A DNA stretch of 64,000 bases from Hydractinia symbiolongicarpus (GCF_029227915.1 NC_079881.1:16529501-16593500); one strand, 5' to 3'. Shown: positions 47,507-60,300, numbered from the stretch's first letter. The notes: generated by a model from the letters alone, not told the origin. Made by a program: numbers and translations.

Positions 47507-50185
47507 GTGTGTGTGGGATTTTAACATTTTTTGGGCAAGAACCTATACTTCTTAGTCCTTGAAGAAAATAGAAATTTACTGACCTCTTTATAGTGGAAAC
47601 GCTGATAATGAGTCTGGAGGAGGTTGAGAAAATTTAAAATTCGTGACTCATTTTCGGGCCAAGATGAATAAAAACGTTATGTAGAAATACATTTTCCTTG
47701 TATAAAACAACCACCAATGGAAAACTATCTTGCTATCCTCTCTTGGCTCCTAAGCCGTTATTACGGAGAAGTCAATAATGACCCTGGTACAGGCTGATCA
47801 CGTGATACAAAAATGCCCACATATATCAAGCATTTGCGAATTTCACAAGCTTATGAAATGAAAATTTGACACTCGCTTTAAAAATAAAATTAAGAGATGA
47901 CTGAAAAAGCAACGCACAAAGTTGAAACATTAATAATCTGTACATGAAAGCAAACTTGTTGTAATATTACAGACTTCAGTTCATTCATGTGGCCTAGCTA
48001 AATTGTTTAATTTTGTCCAAGGTCTTTAATTTGAAAAAAGTACCGAAAGTTTGTTGCTATTTAGTTTTATAAATACAATTAAAGTAGCTAGCTGGGTGGA
48101 AGCTTTGTTTTTTTAGCTCCTTTTTTAAGTAAATAAATAAGATGCAAAAAATCTACATTGGCACAGGTGTAGGCCAAGTAACCAACAAAAAAGCAGAATT
48201 TGTGCTTTCCACGATATCTGAATAGAACAACCCGTACCACCACCCGGAAAGGTGCGAAATATTGTGGAATTGGCCCGTGCTGACGCAGAAAAATATAGTA
48301 CCCTTTTAACATGTTTTTTCATGTTGCTGCTTAATTGAAATAATAATTTTTTAAGAAATTGAATAGCTATCTGCAGTCAATTTAAAATTATAATGCGCTA
48401 AATAATCACAATTCAGTATGTGAAAACATGTGATATGAAGAGTTAAAACATTTCTGTAAATAATGTTGTTGGACATTTTGTGGAAAAGACTGTCACACAA
48501 AATAGGCAGAGTACAGTTTGTCTGTTGTGCTACTTTTGGACTACCACACCAGGATCCCCCAGGCCTAAATCTTGAAATTCACAAAATATAAACGTAATAT
48601 AAAATATATTTTTAATGCTTTTTCTAACAGATTGGTGCTAAACTACCCCATGACAAATTTTAGGCCAAGAGTTCTTGCAATTATTAGTTATTATGTCTTT
48701 CTCATTTAATCACCCACAGATTAAAAAACCGTCTGTATATTTAGGTCAAATAAAACCTTATAAAATTCCTGTTATAACAAATTTGTGTGAACTTTTGTCA
48801 TCGAAAAGACAATGATATACCAAAAGGTGCATTGTAGTTCACTTAAAAAGGCGAAAATGAACGAGATTTATTTAGAGTAACTTTTTTTGAGAAATTTTTT
48901 TAACAACTAACTTGTCGGGTCGAAAGTTATGTTGCTTATGGAAGATACGCGTATATGAAATGAGTATATTGCGTCTAGACTTTAAAGCTTATCGTTTGCG
49001 GAAAGCTCATATGAAACCAACTTGTTTTGTCATAATGCAAAAGATAGAATTCTTGGAATGTTACTGGCTTGAAAGCTTACTGAATAAATTATTTTATTTT
49101 GTTTAAATGTGGCTACACATAAAGGAGATTAAAATGCGAATAACACAAATGAATTCATTTTTAGTGGGGATTAGTTGCATCTCCACAAGATTATACATAT
49201 CTCAATAAATTTGCACACAAGGTTAATAGGCGATGGCAAGAGAAACAAAGTCAGAACGCTGATCAACGAAGAGCCATAAGGTAGGTTTATCTGTTCATTG
49301 GAGTGAATGAAACAAAGGTTCATATGGAAATACTGAGCCTGTATGCAAAGTACACCTTTTTATACATAAACATGAAGTTTATAGACATATCTAGGTCGCG
49401 ATGCTTTATAATCTTACCATAGGATAAGCAAATTGAAAAGCTGAACAGATTAAAATGAAGACAGGGTAGCTGAGAAGAAATAAAACAAAAAACAAACTGA
49501 AACTTGTCAAAATCTGTATGTAGAGTATTATAGTTAGCGGATGAGATAACATGAAAAGAAAACATTTCAAAGTAAAAAAAAGAATGAATAAAAATAAAAG
49601 TAACATTAAAAAAAATTAAAAAAATAGGAAAAAATAAGCATACTATGAACATAAATAAGACTTAAACGAGAAAAAAAAAGCATATTGAAACTGAGCTCAG
49701 AATACACTATGCTTTCAAAAAAATATGTATGTCAACTTTTCTGAAATTAAAACTCTGTTATTAAAACATATTTTTATGGGTAGTAAATACATTTTTTATT
49801 GGCAATCTTTGAAAAAAAGCGAGTTTTTAAATTTAAAGCTTGCCTCCCGCGAAAAAACAAGTTGATTTCATAAAAAATAGTTTAAGATTCTGTCAAAAGT
49901 AAAGAACATATAACGAACCTACTTATCCTGAATTCCTTTACAGATTTAGAAAAAAATATTGTGAGTTAAGACTCACTAAGAATTTTTCCCCTAGTGGGAA
50001 TGAGCCTTAAGATCTAAAAAAGTTCTCAGGATCTCTTCATATTCTGTTTTCGAGATACCTACACGAAAGCAAACTGTTTAAAACACTCCACCGCAGCGTG
50101 TTTTTATATAGATATTGTGTGCCTCGTATTATTTATAGATACATCGTTCCATTTCGTCTAATATTGTTCTGGTGCAAGGAACATA

Positions 50186-50629
50186 ATGTCTACAATAAAA
50201 TTGTATCATTATACAACTAAAGAAGGCGCTGAAGGCATCCTCGAATCTGGTTGCTTGAAAAAATCAGAAAAAGCTGTCAAGGATGCCGTCCTTGGTGATG
50301 GAGTTTATTTTACTTCTATAGCCCCGAGGAGTGTAACAAAACAGAAAATTGCCCAAAATAACTGGGACGTTGGAACAAGTTCTGCTATGCAACTTGTCAA
50401 AGATGGAAAACTGGATTTCTACATAAAAATCAAATTTAAAAAAAATGATCCAAAGTTAGAAGACGTTAGTCACCTTTCCAGAGATATATGGCTGTACCGT
50501 GACGATGTTGTCCTGCCCAAATTTGATTATACAATTGAAGAATTTAATGACATCGATCCAAGAGAATTTTTTAATACTTTATCTGAAATACTTGGTTCCC
50601 TAGTAAACAGAGTAATAACAGCCAAATAA
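50186..50629 (+). CDS. HYD1-like ADP-ribosyltransferase paralog 2
   Basis: A 147-residue, single-exon protein. A possible 3' splice site (GTGCAAG|GAACATA) lies 8 bases before the ATG. It has all three candidate catalytic positions: LYHYT (His8), GDGVYFTS (Tyr41) and LYRDDVVL (Asp106/107). The middle contains NNWD and VKDGKLDFYIKIKF, a beta-strand-like stretch shared by all three paralogs. In the HYD1 family, described from bacterial polymorphic toxins and some eukaryotes, proteins bind NAD and transfer ADP-ribose. No secretion signal is seen. Activity and substrate are inferred from family resemblance only. Closest in design to what an active member should look like. Confidence 0.7.
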   Translation: MSTIKLYHYTTKEGAEGILESGCLKKSEKAVKDAVLGDGVYFTSIAPRSVTKQKIAQNNWDVGTSSAMQLVKDGKLDFYIKIKFKKNDPKLEDVSHLSRDIWLYRDDVVLPKFDYTIEEFNDIDPREFFNTLSEILGSLVNRVITAK

Positions 50630-51710
50630 CTATTGACAACCATTTTTAATAGAAATTACTTTCTTTATTCTGGTGTAATAGAAGCTTACATATAGATTAA
50701 AAATATTCCAAGACAACTTTCCTTCTTTCTTTTCTTTGTCTGCAGTAGTGTAATGATGCATTCCTCTTTAGGCTTCAATTACACTCCCTTGTTTTAATTT
50801 GTCGGAATGCTGGTTTCCCAACCACATGGGACATTTTCAACAGCAAGAAAACAACATCCCATCCCCACAAACCTTCTATTCTGTTAGGTGTATGGTATAA
50901 TGATCATTCTGGTTAAAATGTTTTTATTATTACATAAGAAAGCATGTACAAAGTTTATATCAGACAAGTATCAGCCAAGTGAAAGCAGCAAAAATTCGTG
51001 ATTAATGTAATACCAATCCTAGTGCGGTTTTTAGGAAGGAAAACTTTTAAATGCGCTATTTTTTGTTGATGCTTTTACTATCCAGTCAAGTACCGAGTGG
51101 TATCAGTCTAGTGTAGCAGTGCGGAAATTCAAGATTTGTTGAGTATGTTTTTAAAAGTTTTCCGTATAAAAAAATGCTTGATAATAAAAAATAATGCTTA
51201 AAATGCTTGTTTTTTTAGAAGAAAAAAGACTTGTGGTCATGTAGTTCTTGAGCAACTCTCGCTGATTCTCGGCATACTAAATGGCTTGTTTTCACACCTA
51301 GCTAGCTATTAGTTTGTTTATCTATTCGATGTTTATCTATGGAAGCAAATAAAAATACAATATGGGATATTATGGTAATGACTAATCTTAAATTAAAATT
51401 ATGAATATTCTTCTCTAGTCATTAGCCCGTGAAAAAATCCACAGGTTTACGTGTTGAAAAATTATTTAATCTGCTGGGGACAGAGAATAGCGAAAAGGAA
51501 ATTTCACGTAACTATATCATTATAAGCTGAAATTTTATTTGGCGAATAAGATGTTAATTCAAATACGCAAATTCAAGGCTCCCGTACAGAGAATTCGTTT
51601 TATAACCAGACCAATTCTTCTTTACTTCCTAAAATACTAAATATCTATGTTTAACAAATGACGTAGTGCATAACTTACAAAACACAAGCGTTTCTGTATC
51701 GTTCTTATAA
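50630..51710. other. Non-coding, convergent gap between paralogs 2 and 3
   Basis: No gene. 51422-51446 carries an AGCCCGTGAAAAAATCCACA motif, one of the dispersed element-end sequences. Confidence 0.45.
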
Positions 51711-52145
51711 TTAATCTTCAACAAGTGTGTGCAAGTATAAAGCGATAATCCCAACTGCTTCAACAAAGGATTCAGCATCGAAAAACTCATCAAATTCATT
51801 GATTACGTAATTAAAATGATCCAGGATCAGGTCTTCTTTGTAAACATACACATCTCGATTGCATGAAGCTTGTTTTAATTTACGATCTCTTTCTTTAAAT
51901 GTAACAGCAATGTAATAATCAAGTCTTCCCGCTTTCACCATTTTACTTGCAAGACTTTTTACTTTGCCATCCCAGTTGTTTCTGGCTATGGCTAACTTGG
52001 ATTCGACAGGTGACATACTGGTGAAGTAAACGCCTTTTCCGAATGTGGCATCCGTTGTAAGATTGGATGCTTTTAGGTATCCCGATTTTATAATTGCAGC
52101 AGCGCCTTTTTCGTTCGTGTAATGGTATAGAGTGATGGTTGACAT
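51711..52145 (-). CDS. HYD1-like ADP-ribosyltransferase paralog 3
   Basis: A 144-residue protein read from ATG at 52145. The open frame continues upstream, but TTTTTCAG|CACAACA just before this ATG and a GTAAGTG donor at 52284 indicate a 132-bp 5' UTR intron, so the upstream residues are intron, not protein. The protein starts MSTITLYHYT like paralog 1. It keeps His8, Tyr40 (GKGVYFTS) and an acidic position near Asp105 (VYKEDLIL), plus NNWDGKVKSLASKMV and DYYIAVTF. It lies convergent to paralog 2, so the cluster has both direct and inverted duplicates. Predicted cytosolic NAD-dependent transferase; target unknown. Confidence 0.7.
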   Translation of the reverse strand: MSTITLYHYTNEKGAAAIIKSGYLKASNLTTDATFGKGVYFTSMSPVESKLAIARNNWDGKVKSLASKMVKAGRLDYYIAVTFKERDRKLKQASCNRDVYVYKEDLILDHFNYVINEFDEFFDAESFVEAVGIIALYLHTLVED

Positions 52146-52152
52146 TGTTGTG

Positions 52153-52284
52153 CTGAAAAATACATAAAACGATTCCAAGGAATTTATTAAAACGATTATT
52201 TTGATGAAACAGAACAAGAACAATTCGTGCCACGTGCAAACACTACTTCTAAAAATGTCAAACACTCACAAAGAGTACACTTAC
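52153..52284 (-). other. 5' UTR intron of HYD1-like paralog 3
   Basis: Donor G|GTAAGTG and acceptor TTTTTCAG| on the minus strand, with acceptor 7 bases before the ATG. Gene 1 has an acceptor at the same offset, suggesting an inherited structure. Confidence 0.6.
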
Positions 52285-52997
52285 CAAGTCTTACTAAACT
52301 TTCTAGTAATATAAATTACAGCACGTCCTAGCAAAAACAGTCAAGCAACATTTTGCAAAATTTTCGTGAAAGTGAGTGGTAAGCTTCGGTTTAAATAAAA
52401 ACACAGTTGAAGCCTGTCTTTACCCCATCTACCTGAAGCATTTGTCCAGCATATTTAGCTTTTGGAAAAACCTATCGTGAAAGTTTCGAAAATAAACATG
52501 AGGAAAATTCAACTAACTAAAAAAGGTTTCGTAGGCTTTTGTTTTATTGTGCACAGACTACGAATGTATCAGACTTTACATTTTAGACACCTCATCATCT
52601 CGGAAAAAGAACTTACCCCAAATTAAATAAAAAACTAAAAAAATGTAAACAGAGCTAGCTACCTCGCCAGCTTCCTCATAGGCTTGGAGCTTAGGAAATT
52701 TAGTCACTCAGAAAAGAGTATAGTAGTTGCAAAAAAGTGTGTAAACGTTTTTTTCAGGACGGACTTTATGTAGTTAGCAACAATTATAAGAGTTTTACTG
52801 TAAAAAGGACACCAATATAGAGTCTATACTGAGATGAGACTGATGTGATAAATATCGAAAGGGTGTTTCTTTATTTTCCTTTAACTCAAAACTAATTTGT
52901 TCTTATTTTTTTCCATGCCACAGTGCAATGCTGCACCACGATATGCATGCTGTAAACAAATGTCCTTGTAATGTATTTACTATACCGATTATCATTG
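52285..52997. other. Upstream flank of paralog 3, no gene seen
   Basis: Contains the presumed promoter and 5' UTR exon of the minus-strand gene. Nothing else recognised. Confidence 0.4.
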
Positions 52998-53160
52998 CTT
53001 TCTTCTTCTTCTTCTTCTTCTTCTTCTTCTTCTTCTTCTTCTTCTTCTTCTTCTTCTTCTTCTTCTTCTTCTTCTTCTTCTTTTTCTTCTTCTTCTTCTT
53101 CTTCTTCTTCTTCTTCTTCTTCTTCTTCTTCTTCTTCTTCTTCTTCTTCTTCTTCTTCTT

Positions 53161-53190
<30 letters not shown>
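52998..53190. repeat. TTC/GAA microsatellite, about 190 bp
   Basis: Roughly 64 TTC triplets on the plus strand with one interruption near 53082 (TTCTTTTTC). Frames through it (poly-Phe, poly-Ser, poly-Arg) are artefacts. GAA/TTC tracts of this length can form triplexes. Confidence 0.98.
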
Positions 53191-53191
<1 letters not shown>

Positions 53192-56180
53192 TATTATTCT
53201 TACGTGCGTCAATTTGAGATGATATGTTGATTTTGTGCAAGTTTGAAAGGCAAATACGAGTTGTTATGGAAGATGTTCAAATATTGACACTTCAGGTAGC
53301 TGAGTCATCTGGCGATATTCTTGCTAGCAACACGAAGAGTCGGACAGTAAAAAAAGATGTGGAATTTAAAATAAAATTAATAGAAAACCGGTCTTTCACT
53401 AGTTGGTTGTGCCTGACGATGCAATCAATTTGCTCCACACGTCATGAATAATTGTAAAAGGCGTAACGCCCTGTTTCAACAGAAGTAGAATCGTAATAAC
53501 TTTGTAAAGCCGTATAAAAAAACAGTATAAAGAAACATAGTTTGTACAGTACTTTACTGGAACTGCCACAAACCTGGCTTCTTTTTTAATAAAAAAAATT
53601 AAAGCGCTAAGCCTAAGGTAAAAATTCCCTAGTATCTATATGCTTTTGTTATTGGTATTTATCTTCCTGTTTCCATTGACTGTGAGTGCGCAACCTAAGG
53701 ATTGAAGCAGATAAGGCACAATAACGTCGGACAAGAGGCAAGCTTGTATTTCTGTTATGACATTTAACTTCACACGGAGATATATTGACACACCGTTAAG
53801 CCAAAATGCACGCAGTTTTGCTTCAAAAACTCGTGTTGTAAAAGGCTGTGCCTTCTTTTTTCCATCCTGTTTCTGTGCTTGGGTAGGTTATGTGTCCACA
53901 ATATCAGTAAAGAAGTTGGAAGAAGACTTGCAAACAATAAACGCAGAGAAGGATCGCACACAGAGTTTAATTAAGCAGACGTCTTCGTATATAACGTGGG
54001 TAAACAATGCGAAGAAAACATTTGTGCAAAATTATAGGAGAGTTTTTCACAGAAACTAAAGGCACAGGGACAACGAAGAAAACACTGGATTTTTGAGGAG
54101 GTAACTAAAAACGTATTTGCAAGATGCTGCCGTTGCAGCGTCACATTTCCAAGACATGCGTATAAAAATGGATTCTTTCTTATACCTCAAAACTGTGATA
54201 GGATGAAGGCTTCATTTCAAAAAATAACTTGACATACATCGATAATTTATTTCACTTAAACTGTTTACAATTCCTACTTTTGTTTTCTGTAAAATTATGT
54301 TGCCATGCATACTTATTACTTTGGAATTACATCTAGTTATAAAAGAAGGAAATTAATTCTAAAAGACCGATTTTTAATTGCTGTGTTCTTTTTAAGTTTT
54401 GAAATGGTTTACTACTACTCACCTAGAAACAGTCCAGCTAATTGGCTTTCAGAGATTTTGATTGATACACAACTGAAAATAACTTTAATTTCCACAATCT
54501 ATTATATTAATACGAAAACTGTATCTGTCCATCTGTGACTGGCAAAGCTGATTATATTTTCTGCAATGTTCTTTAAAAGCGCTTATAAAACATCCTCTTT
54601 AAAAATGTTCCGCATTTTATAACAGATTTGTTTACGTTTCTAATTGGCTGCACTGTACCAGGTTTTAAGTTTGAGTCAATTTGGACCAGTGTACCAGACT
54701 ATTTAATGTCTTTAAGGGCAGGATCCCCCCTCCTTCACCCCTACCGGTCACAAAATGTTCGAAAAACTATTAAACCTTTCGGTTCAAGCGTTAAATTGTG
54801 TTTTTAAATAAGCACAAGAATGCAGCTTTTCCTCAAACAGATAATTCATTTTAAGTAAAACATCATTTGGATTAAAAGATTTTTCCGCATTTTAAAAACA
54901 AACTTTGAGGACATTCTATGCTTCCTTCGAATTATACGTTCTTTAAACCCCGAATAAAGATCTGAAAAAGTCAAAAATTGTGCGCACGAAATTAAAATTT
55001 AAGGTTTACCACATGCTTTCTGAACTCCATGCCATAATCCGCTTAGGAACCTTAGGGCGCCAATCAACAACTAGATTTTGTTGTCCAATTTTTTTAATAA
55101 CTTAAGACGCTTCGCGTGCTGTACTATTAAAAAAGCAGTTCGAATCGACTGCTTCTTATTTTTATTCTATGCTACTTTTTCTAACGAATCACAAAGTGCT
55201 TTGCAGTCACATTAGTTTAGAGCTCTCTCTCTCCATCCCTTTCAATGTTAGTAAGGGTTACCTTTTTAATGCATATTTTGCTTAAAAGGGGAAAATACGT
55301 TAGACACTTGCATGCCAGATATTTAGGTCCCATGCCTTTCAGAGGCCTTTATATTGGCCATTACTCGAAACTACCCCTAAAAATCTCAATGAAATCCTTA
55401 TTATTATAAGTATTATTTTTAGAACTTGAAACTTGCAACACAACTTTGTTTTATCAAGAAGAATCATTTTGCATAAGTTGGACACGATTTCCCAATTTTA
55501 TCCAATTTTACCAGAAAATCGGGAAAAAACGGATTTTTGGGCAATTTTTGACACTTTTTTATACGATCCACGTAAAAACCTGAAAATATGTTAAGTAACT
55601 TCTATTTAGCTTTCAGAAACTTCAAACAGAATGCAAAAATTCGCTCTGAAACAAAAATAATTTTTAGCAGATAGTGTCATTTTTAACAAATTTCAAGCTT
55701 CTGATGACGTCACAGAAAATATGCTGATGCAAGCAAAAATTTATTGCTGCCATTTTGTTCCTTTTATGACGTACTATAAGTGTGCCAAGTTTGATTCAAT
55801 TTGAACAACCCTATGAAAAGTTATTGAGGGGGGGCGGATTCCGCCCTCCGCCCTCCCCCATAGTATGTTCGAAAAACCCCGGACCGAATAGGGTTAAAAG
55901 GGGTACGAAACGGCTGTTGGTTTTCGACTTTAGTGACTTACACGAAAGTCAATTATTATAGCGGTGCAAAAGTTTATGATCACTGATGACAGAAACAATA
56001 ACTTAAATCAAACTTGAATTTTTACCAAGTTTTCTAGGCTTTTACAGAAAAAAATTCAACATAAACTTGTTTTATGTGTAAAATTAGGATTCTGGCTTCT
56101 TAATGTTGGCTTAAGATGTATTTTGCGTAAAGCGCTCTCTGTCCATAAATCCTGACAGAGGTATACAGAGTTATATTTTT
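53191..56180. other. Non-coding with dispersed repeat pieces
   Basis: A 100-codon frame at 53757-54059 has no recognised domain and no splice support. 54655-54775 and 55770-55890 are diverged copies of one repeat (GGxGGATYC.. then ATGTTCGAAAAAC). 55895-55949 is shared with 38231-38289. Confidence 0.45.
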
Positions 56181-56650
56181 GTTCGAATTATAGAAAGTCT
56201 CTGCAATTCGAACTTTCAAGAAAACGTAATTCAAGGTTTCATTCAATCTTTGTTTTCATAGTTTATACAAATAAGAAACTCTAATAGAAAAACTGTTGAA
56301 TATTTGATTGCCTTACATTGGAGATACGATCTCTTTCGACAATACGTGTTGCACCACCAAGTGCAAGACCAACGTTTGGAAAAATAACGTTCGAAAGACA
56401 ATTTTTGAATTTTGGAAAAACATTCGAATTTTTCAAAGCACTGTTCACACTCTAAAATTTAAATTAGGGAGAGAATTGTTGAAGGGACTGAAAACTGTTG
56501 AATTAGAGAAAGTTTCGAATTAGAGAATTTTGAATTGTAGAAAGTTTTTTATAAGAGTTTCTTAAGAAAAATTGATGGTAACTGAGCACTCGTTCGAATT
56601 ATAGAAATATTCGAATTATAGAGATTCAAATTAAAGGGAGTGAACTGTAT
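56181..56650. repeat. TTCGAATTATAGA repeat region, probable end of a pogo-like element
   Basis: The word TTCGAATTATAGA or close variants recurs at 56182, 56500-56545 (drifted), 56593 and 56610, and the region ends CAAATTAAAGGGAGTGAACT followed by GTATAT. Iterated ATTCGAA words next to a TA dinucleotide are typical of pogo/Tigger ends. Only one end is visible and no transposase is present. Confidence 0.4.
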
Positions 56651-57341
56651 ATATGTACCTGTAAATTCATTAAACAATGCTTGAGTAGTTCTTTACAGTG
56701 ATTTGATTATTTTACAATATGGGCCTTTTCACCGCACAAATTTCTAAAATTTAGGCCATATTGCTCAATACAAGGATCATGAAATGAACAAAAGTTTTTC
56801 TGAGTATAACATACATTTAGAATGAGAAAAAATGCTGTTTTTATTATAGTGTATTAATAATTGTTTATCTTATGAAGTCTATTTCATATTCTTGTACAAG
56901 TTCTTTTTCTTGCGTCGAGAAATTTGATAATATTTTAGTTGATTTATAAGATTGGATTGTGTGGTCAAACGGACAGGTTTTCTTCTTTTAATGTTTGCAG
57001 CGATCAGAGAACGTAATTGTACCATTTTGCACAACAATTTCACAGTTAATTTTTATATTTCGTTCCTTCACAAGTTTTCTTTAAATTTCAGTTTTTCGGT
57101 TTTCCTTATTTAAGGTTTTGTATAGATATGATTGTGCGCGTATGTATATAAAGAATGTTAAGATTTATTAAAAATCCTATATAACAACACTTCTACATCC
57201 CCCGTCAAAAAGATTTCGCAGAACTTGTTTTCTAACAAGTAGAAGAGGTATTTAGTAGAGAAAAAAATTCAGAGGTACTTAACTAAAACCAAATAGTACA
57301 AAAAATAAGAAAAATTATTTTAAAATTTTGTATACATATAT
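56651..57341. other. Non-coding, 3' flank of the coiled-coil gene
   Basis: AT-rich and unrecognised. No clear AATAAA is seen close to the stop of the minus-strand gene. Confidence 0.4.
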
Positions 57342-60300
57342 TTACAATTTGTCATTTCCGCTCATTTCTGCAAAATCAACTGGACTGTAGGAAGAAACAC
57401 CATATTTTTGAGTAGCGGTAAGCTCCCATCGTAGGTTTTCCAGGTCGAGTGCATGCTACAAATGAAATGTATTCGTAAGTTAGTATAAGCTAAATTCATG
57501 AAATGCAATGGCGTCGGGAGAAGATTATGAAATCAACACATTGCTAAAAAACGCATCGAAACTTCTTGAAGTTGGTGCAACAGATTGGTTTCAAATATGC
57601 TATGGTTACTTTTTTGTTTTTTTTTATAAAAAAACATAATTTTTGGAAAAGAGGGCTAGCTAAGCTGCATCTAATAAATCGTTATCTGTCTGTCGACCAG
57701 AACCGGGTAATGTTCGGTCCGGTCTGTTTATTTTAGTTCTAGAGCGAATTTTACCATCTAACAGTTAACATCCTGTTTAAAGTTTCCGACAGCTAAGTAA
57801 AATCCGATTTCTCCCGATTTTCAAGTTAAATCTAAAAGATCGTGATATCAGATTAATCACGTGTCTAAAATTAATAAAATGATTCCCCTTGATAAAATAA
57901 AGTGGTGCTTTGAATTTTAAGTTTTTACAAATAATCCTAACGAAAGTTATTATATTCACCCAATATAAGAATACATAAATATTTCAGGGTAGTTTCGAGT
58001 AATGGCCAATACCTAAGGCTATAAGACGTAGAAGACCTAAAAATTTGGCATGATGGTGTCTAATAGATATAATATAAATATTTAAGAAGTGTCATAAACG
58101 TGTCCCATAGCGAAAGAGAGTTAGGAAATTAGGAAAACCCGGAACACACCCTCTCTATTCTGTTGCAAATATATGTAGATAGCAGAGATAGCATAGTTCC
58201 ATCTAGGTTTCTCTTATTATAGATTTAACCAGAAAGCATGTAAAAAGGCTAGCCCGTGGAAAATCCACAGAAATTTGCAGCAAAGTCGACCAGAATGTAC
58301 CATGTCAAGATAATATTTATATCATTCAATAACAATGACTGAACAAGTAAGTAGTAATTTTTTAGCATAGTTTCAGTTTACAAACAAATTCTTAAGGAGG
58401 CAACTACTGAGGGGAGAGCTATTATTTGAGACAGTGCAGACTTAACAGTAGCACAATAAAAGCAGACCAAATAATGACAAAAGTATGGTTTTAGCTTTGT
58501 TTGTGAAAATACAGAGAATACTGATAACAAATTCCAAACCTTTTTTGCTCCCATTTTCATCTGGTACTTCAACAAGTCAACATCTTTTTCTTGATTTCCA
58601 CACTTGCGATATAAACTACGAAACTCACTGCTAGATTCGTCTCGAAGTTGAGAATGCAGCAACTTTTGCTCTTGCATTTCTCGCTGCATAGAACTTACTT
58701 TTTCAGACAAAAGCTGAAAAAAAAGTGGCAATGAGATAATATATTTAAAGAAATTGTCGTTTAGATGAAAGATGTGTATCATGAGTTTAAACATGCAAAT
58801 ATTTACATAACTCTCTTAAAAAACAAAACGAATGGAAAACAACAGCCCGTTCTGTATCCGTAAGAAAAGAACAAAAAACAAAGAGGAAAAACCAAAAAAC
58901 AGGGATTACAAAAACAGAATTAGTTTCGGAGAATCTTTGTGTTTAAAAACGTGATTGAAACTAAAAGCTGAGTTCGATTGCCTCACTATCCTGGATGACC
59001 TAATTAGTCAGCAAGTATTACTCAAAATCTTGTGCTGCTTATAAAAAAACGCCTATCATATATTCTCCAGTCAAAATAAAATTCAGTGCAACTTGGAATT
59101 ATATATTAAGTGAAAGCAAGTTTCGAAACGCGATTGAAAGTAAAGTTTTATTTCGACTAGTGCGCTAGGCTAACCAAGCAAGCAAAAGTAAGAGTCGATT
59201 TAGTCTGATAAGAGAAAAGCTTAAGATGAAACTTCGAGCATAGACAAAATTAAAGAAGACGTTTAAAAGACAGGGAGGTATGTATTATAAAGCTCAAGTT
59301 TAAGTAGGGTAGTTTATTGACAGGGTGTCTAAAAGAGGCGGGCTTTTAATTAAAACATTACGGTGCACGATAAAATTAGTGCGTATACTTCAATTTTACG
59401 GAGAATGCACGTTGAGAGGCCTTGTACGTACCTGTTTCTCAAACTTCAAATCGCGAATCTCCCTTTGTGCTTCTGCTATTTCTTTTTTCATGGACACATT
59501 TTCCTATTTATTAGAAAAGAGACAGAAATCAAAGTAAATATAAGAAAGAAATATCATTATTAAGATTAAAATAACATATAATCTACTCAAACTTTTATAG
59601 ACATCAAACTGCAGATTGCCATATAAGATTTGACGGGTGACGGAAAGTTCTTTATGGGTCTTAACACCTCTCTCCTTCTTCACTTTTGCAGGAACGTAGA
59701 TACTTTACCCAACAAAAGCATAAGCAACATTTCCCTGCTTGTCAACGACTTGCGTGAACAGGGTGAATATAAAAATTCGCTTTTAGAGAAAATCAAAACA
59801 AATATTAACTCCACAATCTTTTGGAAATTTAGATAACTACCGTTACTTGCGTACTGCGTCGCGCAAAAAACATTCTGGATGAGTTACAACCTCGTTCCAA
59901 TTTCTTTTTTTACATTGGAACGGAGCTTGAGAAAACTGAACCTTTTTATATTCCGTCTCAATGTAAAAAAACCTTAAAAGCCCTGGGGACGATGTTAGAT
60001 GACCCAATCTACCTCATTGGCTCGAATAAATTCAGCAGTCTTAATTTCCCGGCAGTTTAAATTTCCTTCACCTCCAAAAATTGTCCCTTAGGATCGACTT
60101 CGCTTGAGCCAATAAGGTATATCCTTCCAATATTTAGCTACCCAGCATAAAAAGTCTGACGTGTTATCAGCTTTAGGGGCAACTAAGACTAAAATAATTT
60201 ATCCTCTTAATACCTTTACTCGGGCGAAACAGAGAGCAATTCCAAGGCGCTTAGATTAATTCAATATTCAATTTGAAATCAAAGAAGTTAATCCGAGGTT

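Larger units (their letters stand above)
46202..50178. other. Non-coding between HYD1-like genes 1 and 2
   Basis: Contains a fragment (47010-47290) shared with 20300-20560, a perfect 15-bp stem-loop at 47473-47506, two short similar GGCAGAACCCGAT pieces (46885-46905 and 46943-46957), and an A-rich tract at 49560-49680. No supported gene; the 5' exon of gene 2 may lie near its right end. Confidence 0.45.

Noticed and set aside
49320-49652. Hydrophobic 110-codon minus-strand frame
   Set aside because: Produced by an A-rich tract read as Phe/Leu/Ile-rich sequence on the other strand.
51711-52265. N-terminal extension of HYD1-like paralog 3 as a signal or TM segment
   Set aside because: A good 3' splice site lies just before the internal ATG, and the shared MSTI start in all three paralogs supports the shorter protein.
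52928-53240. Long frames of poly-Phe, poly-Ser and poly-Arg
   Set aside because: They are the three translations of a TTC/GAA microsatellite and have no coding support.
53757-54059. 100-codon plus-strand frame
   Set aside because: No domain, no paralog, no clear promoter or splice sites; could be chance in this length of sequence.
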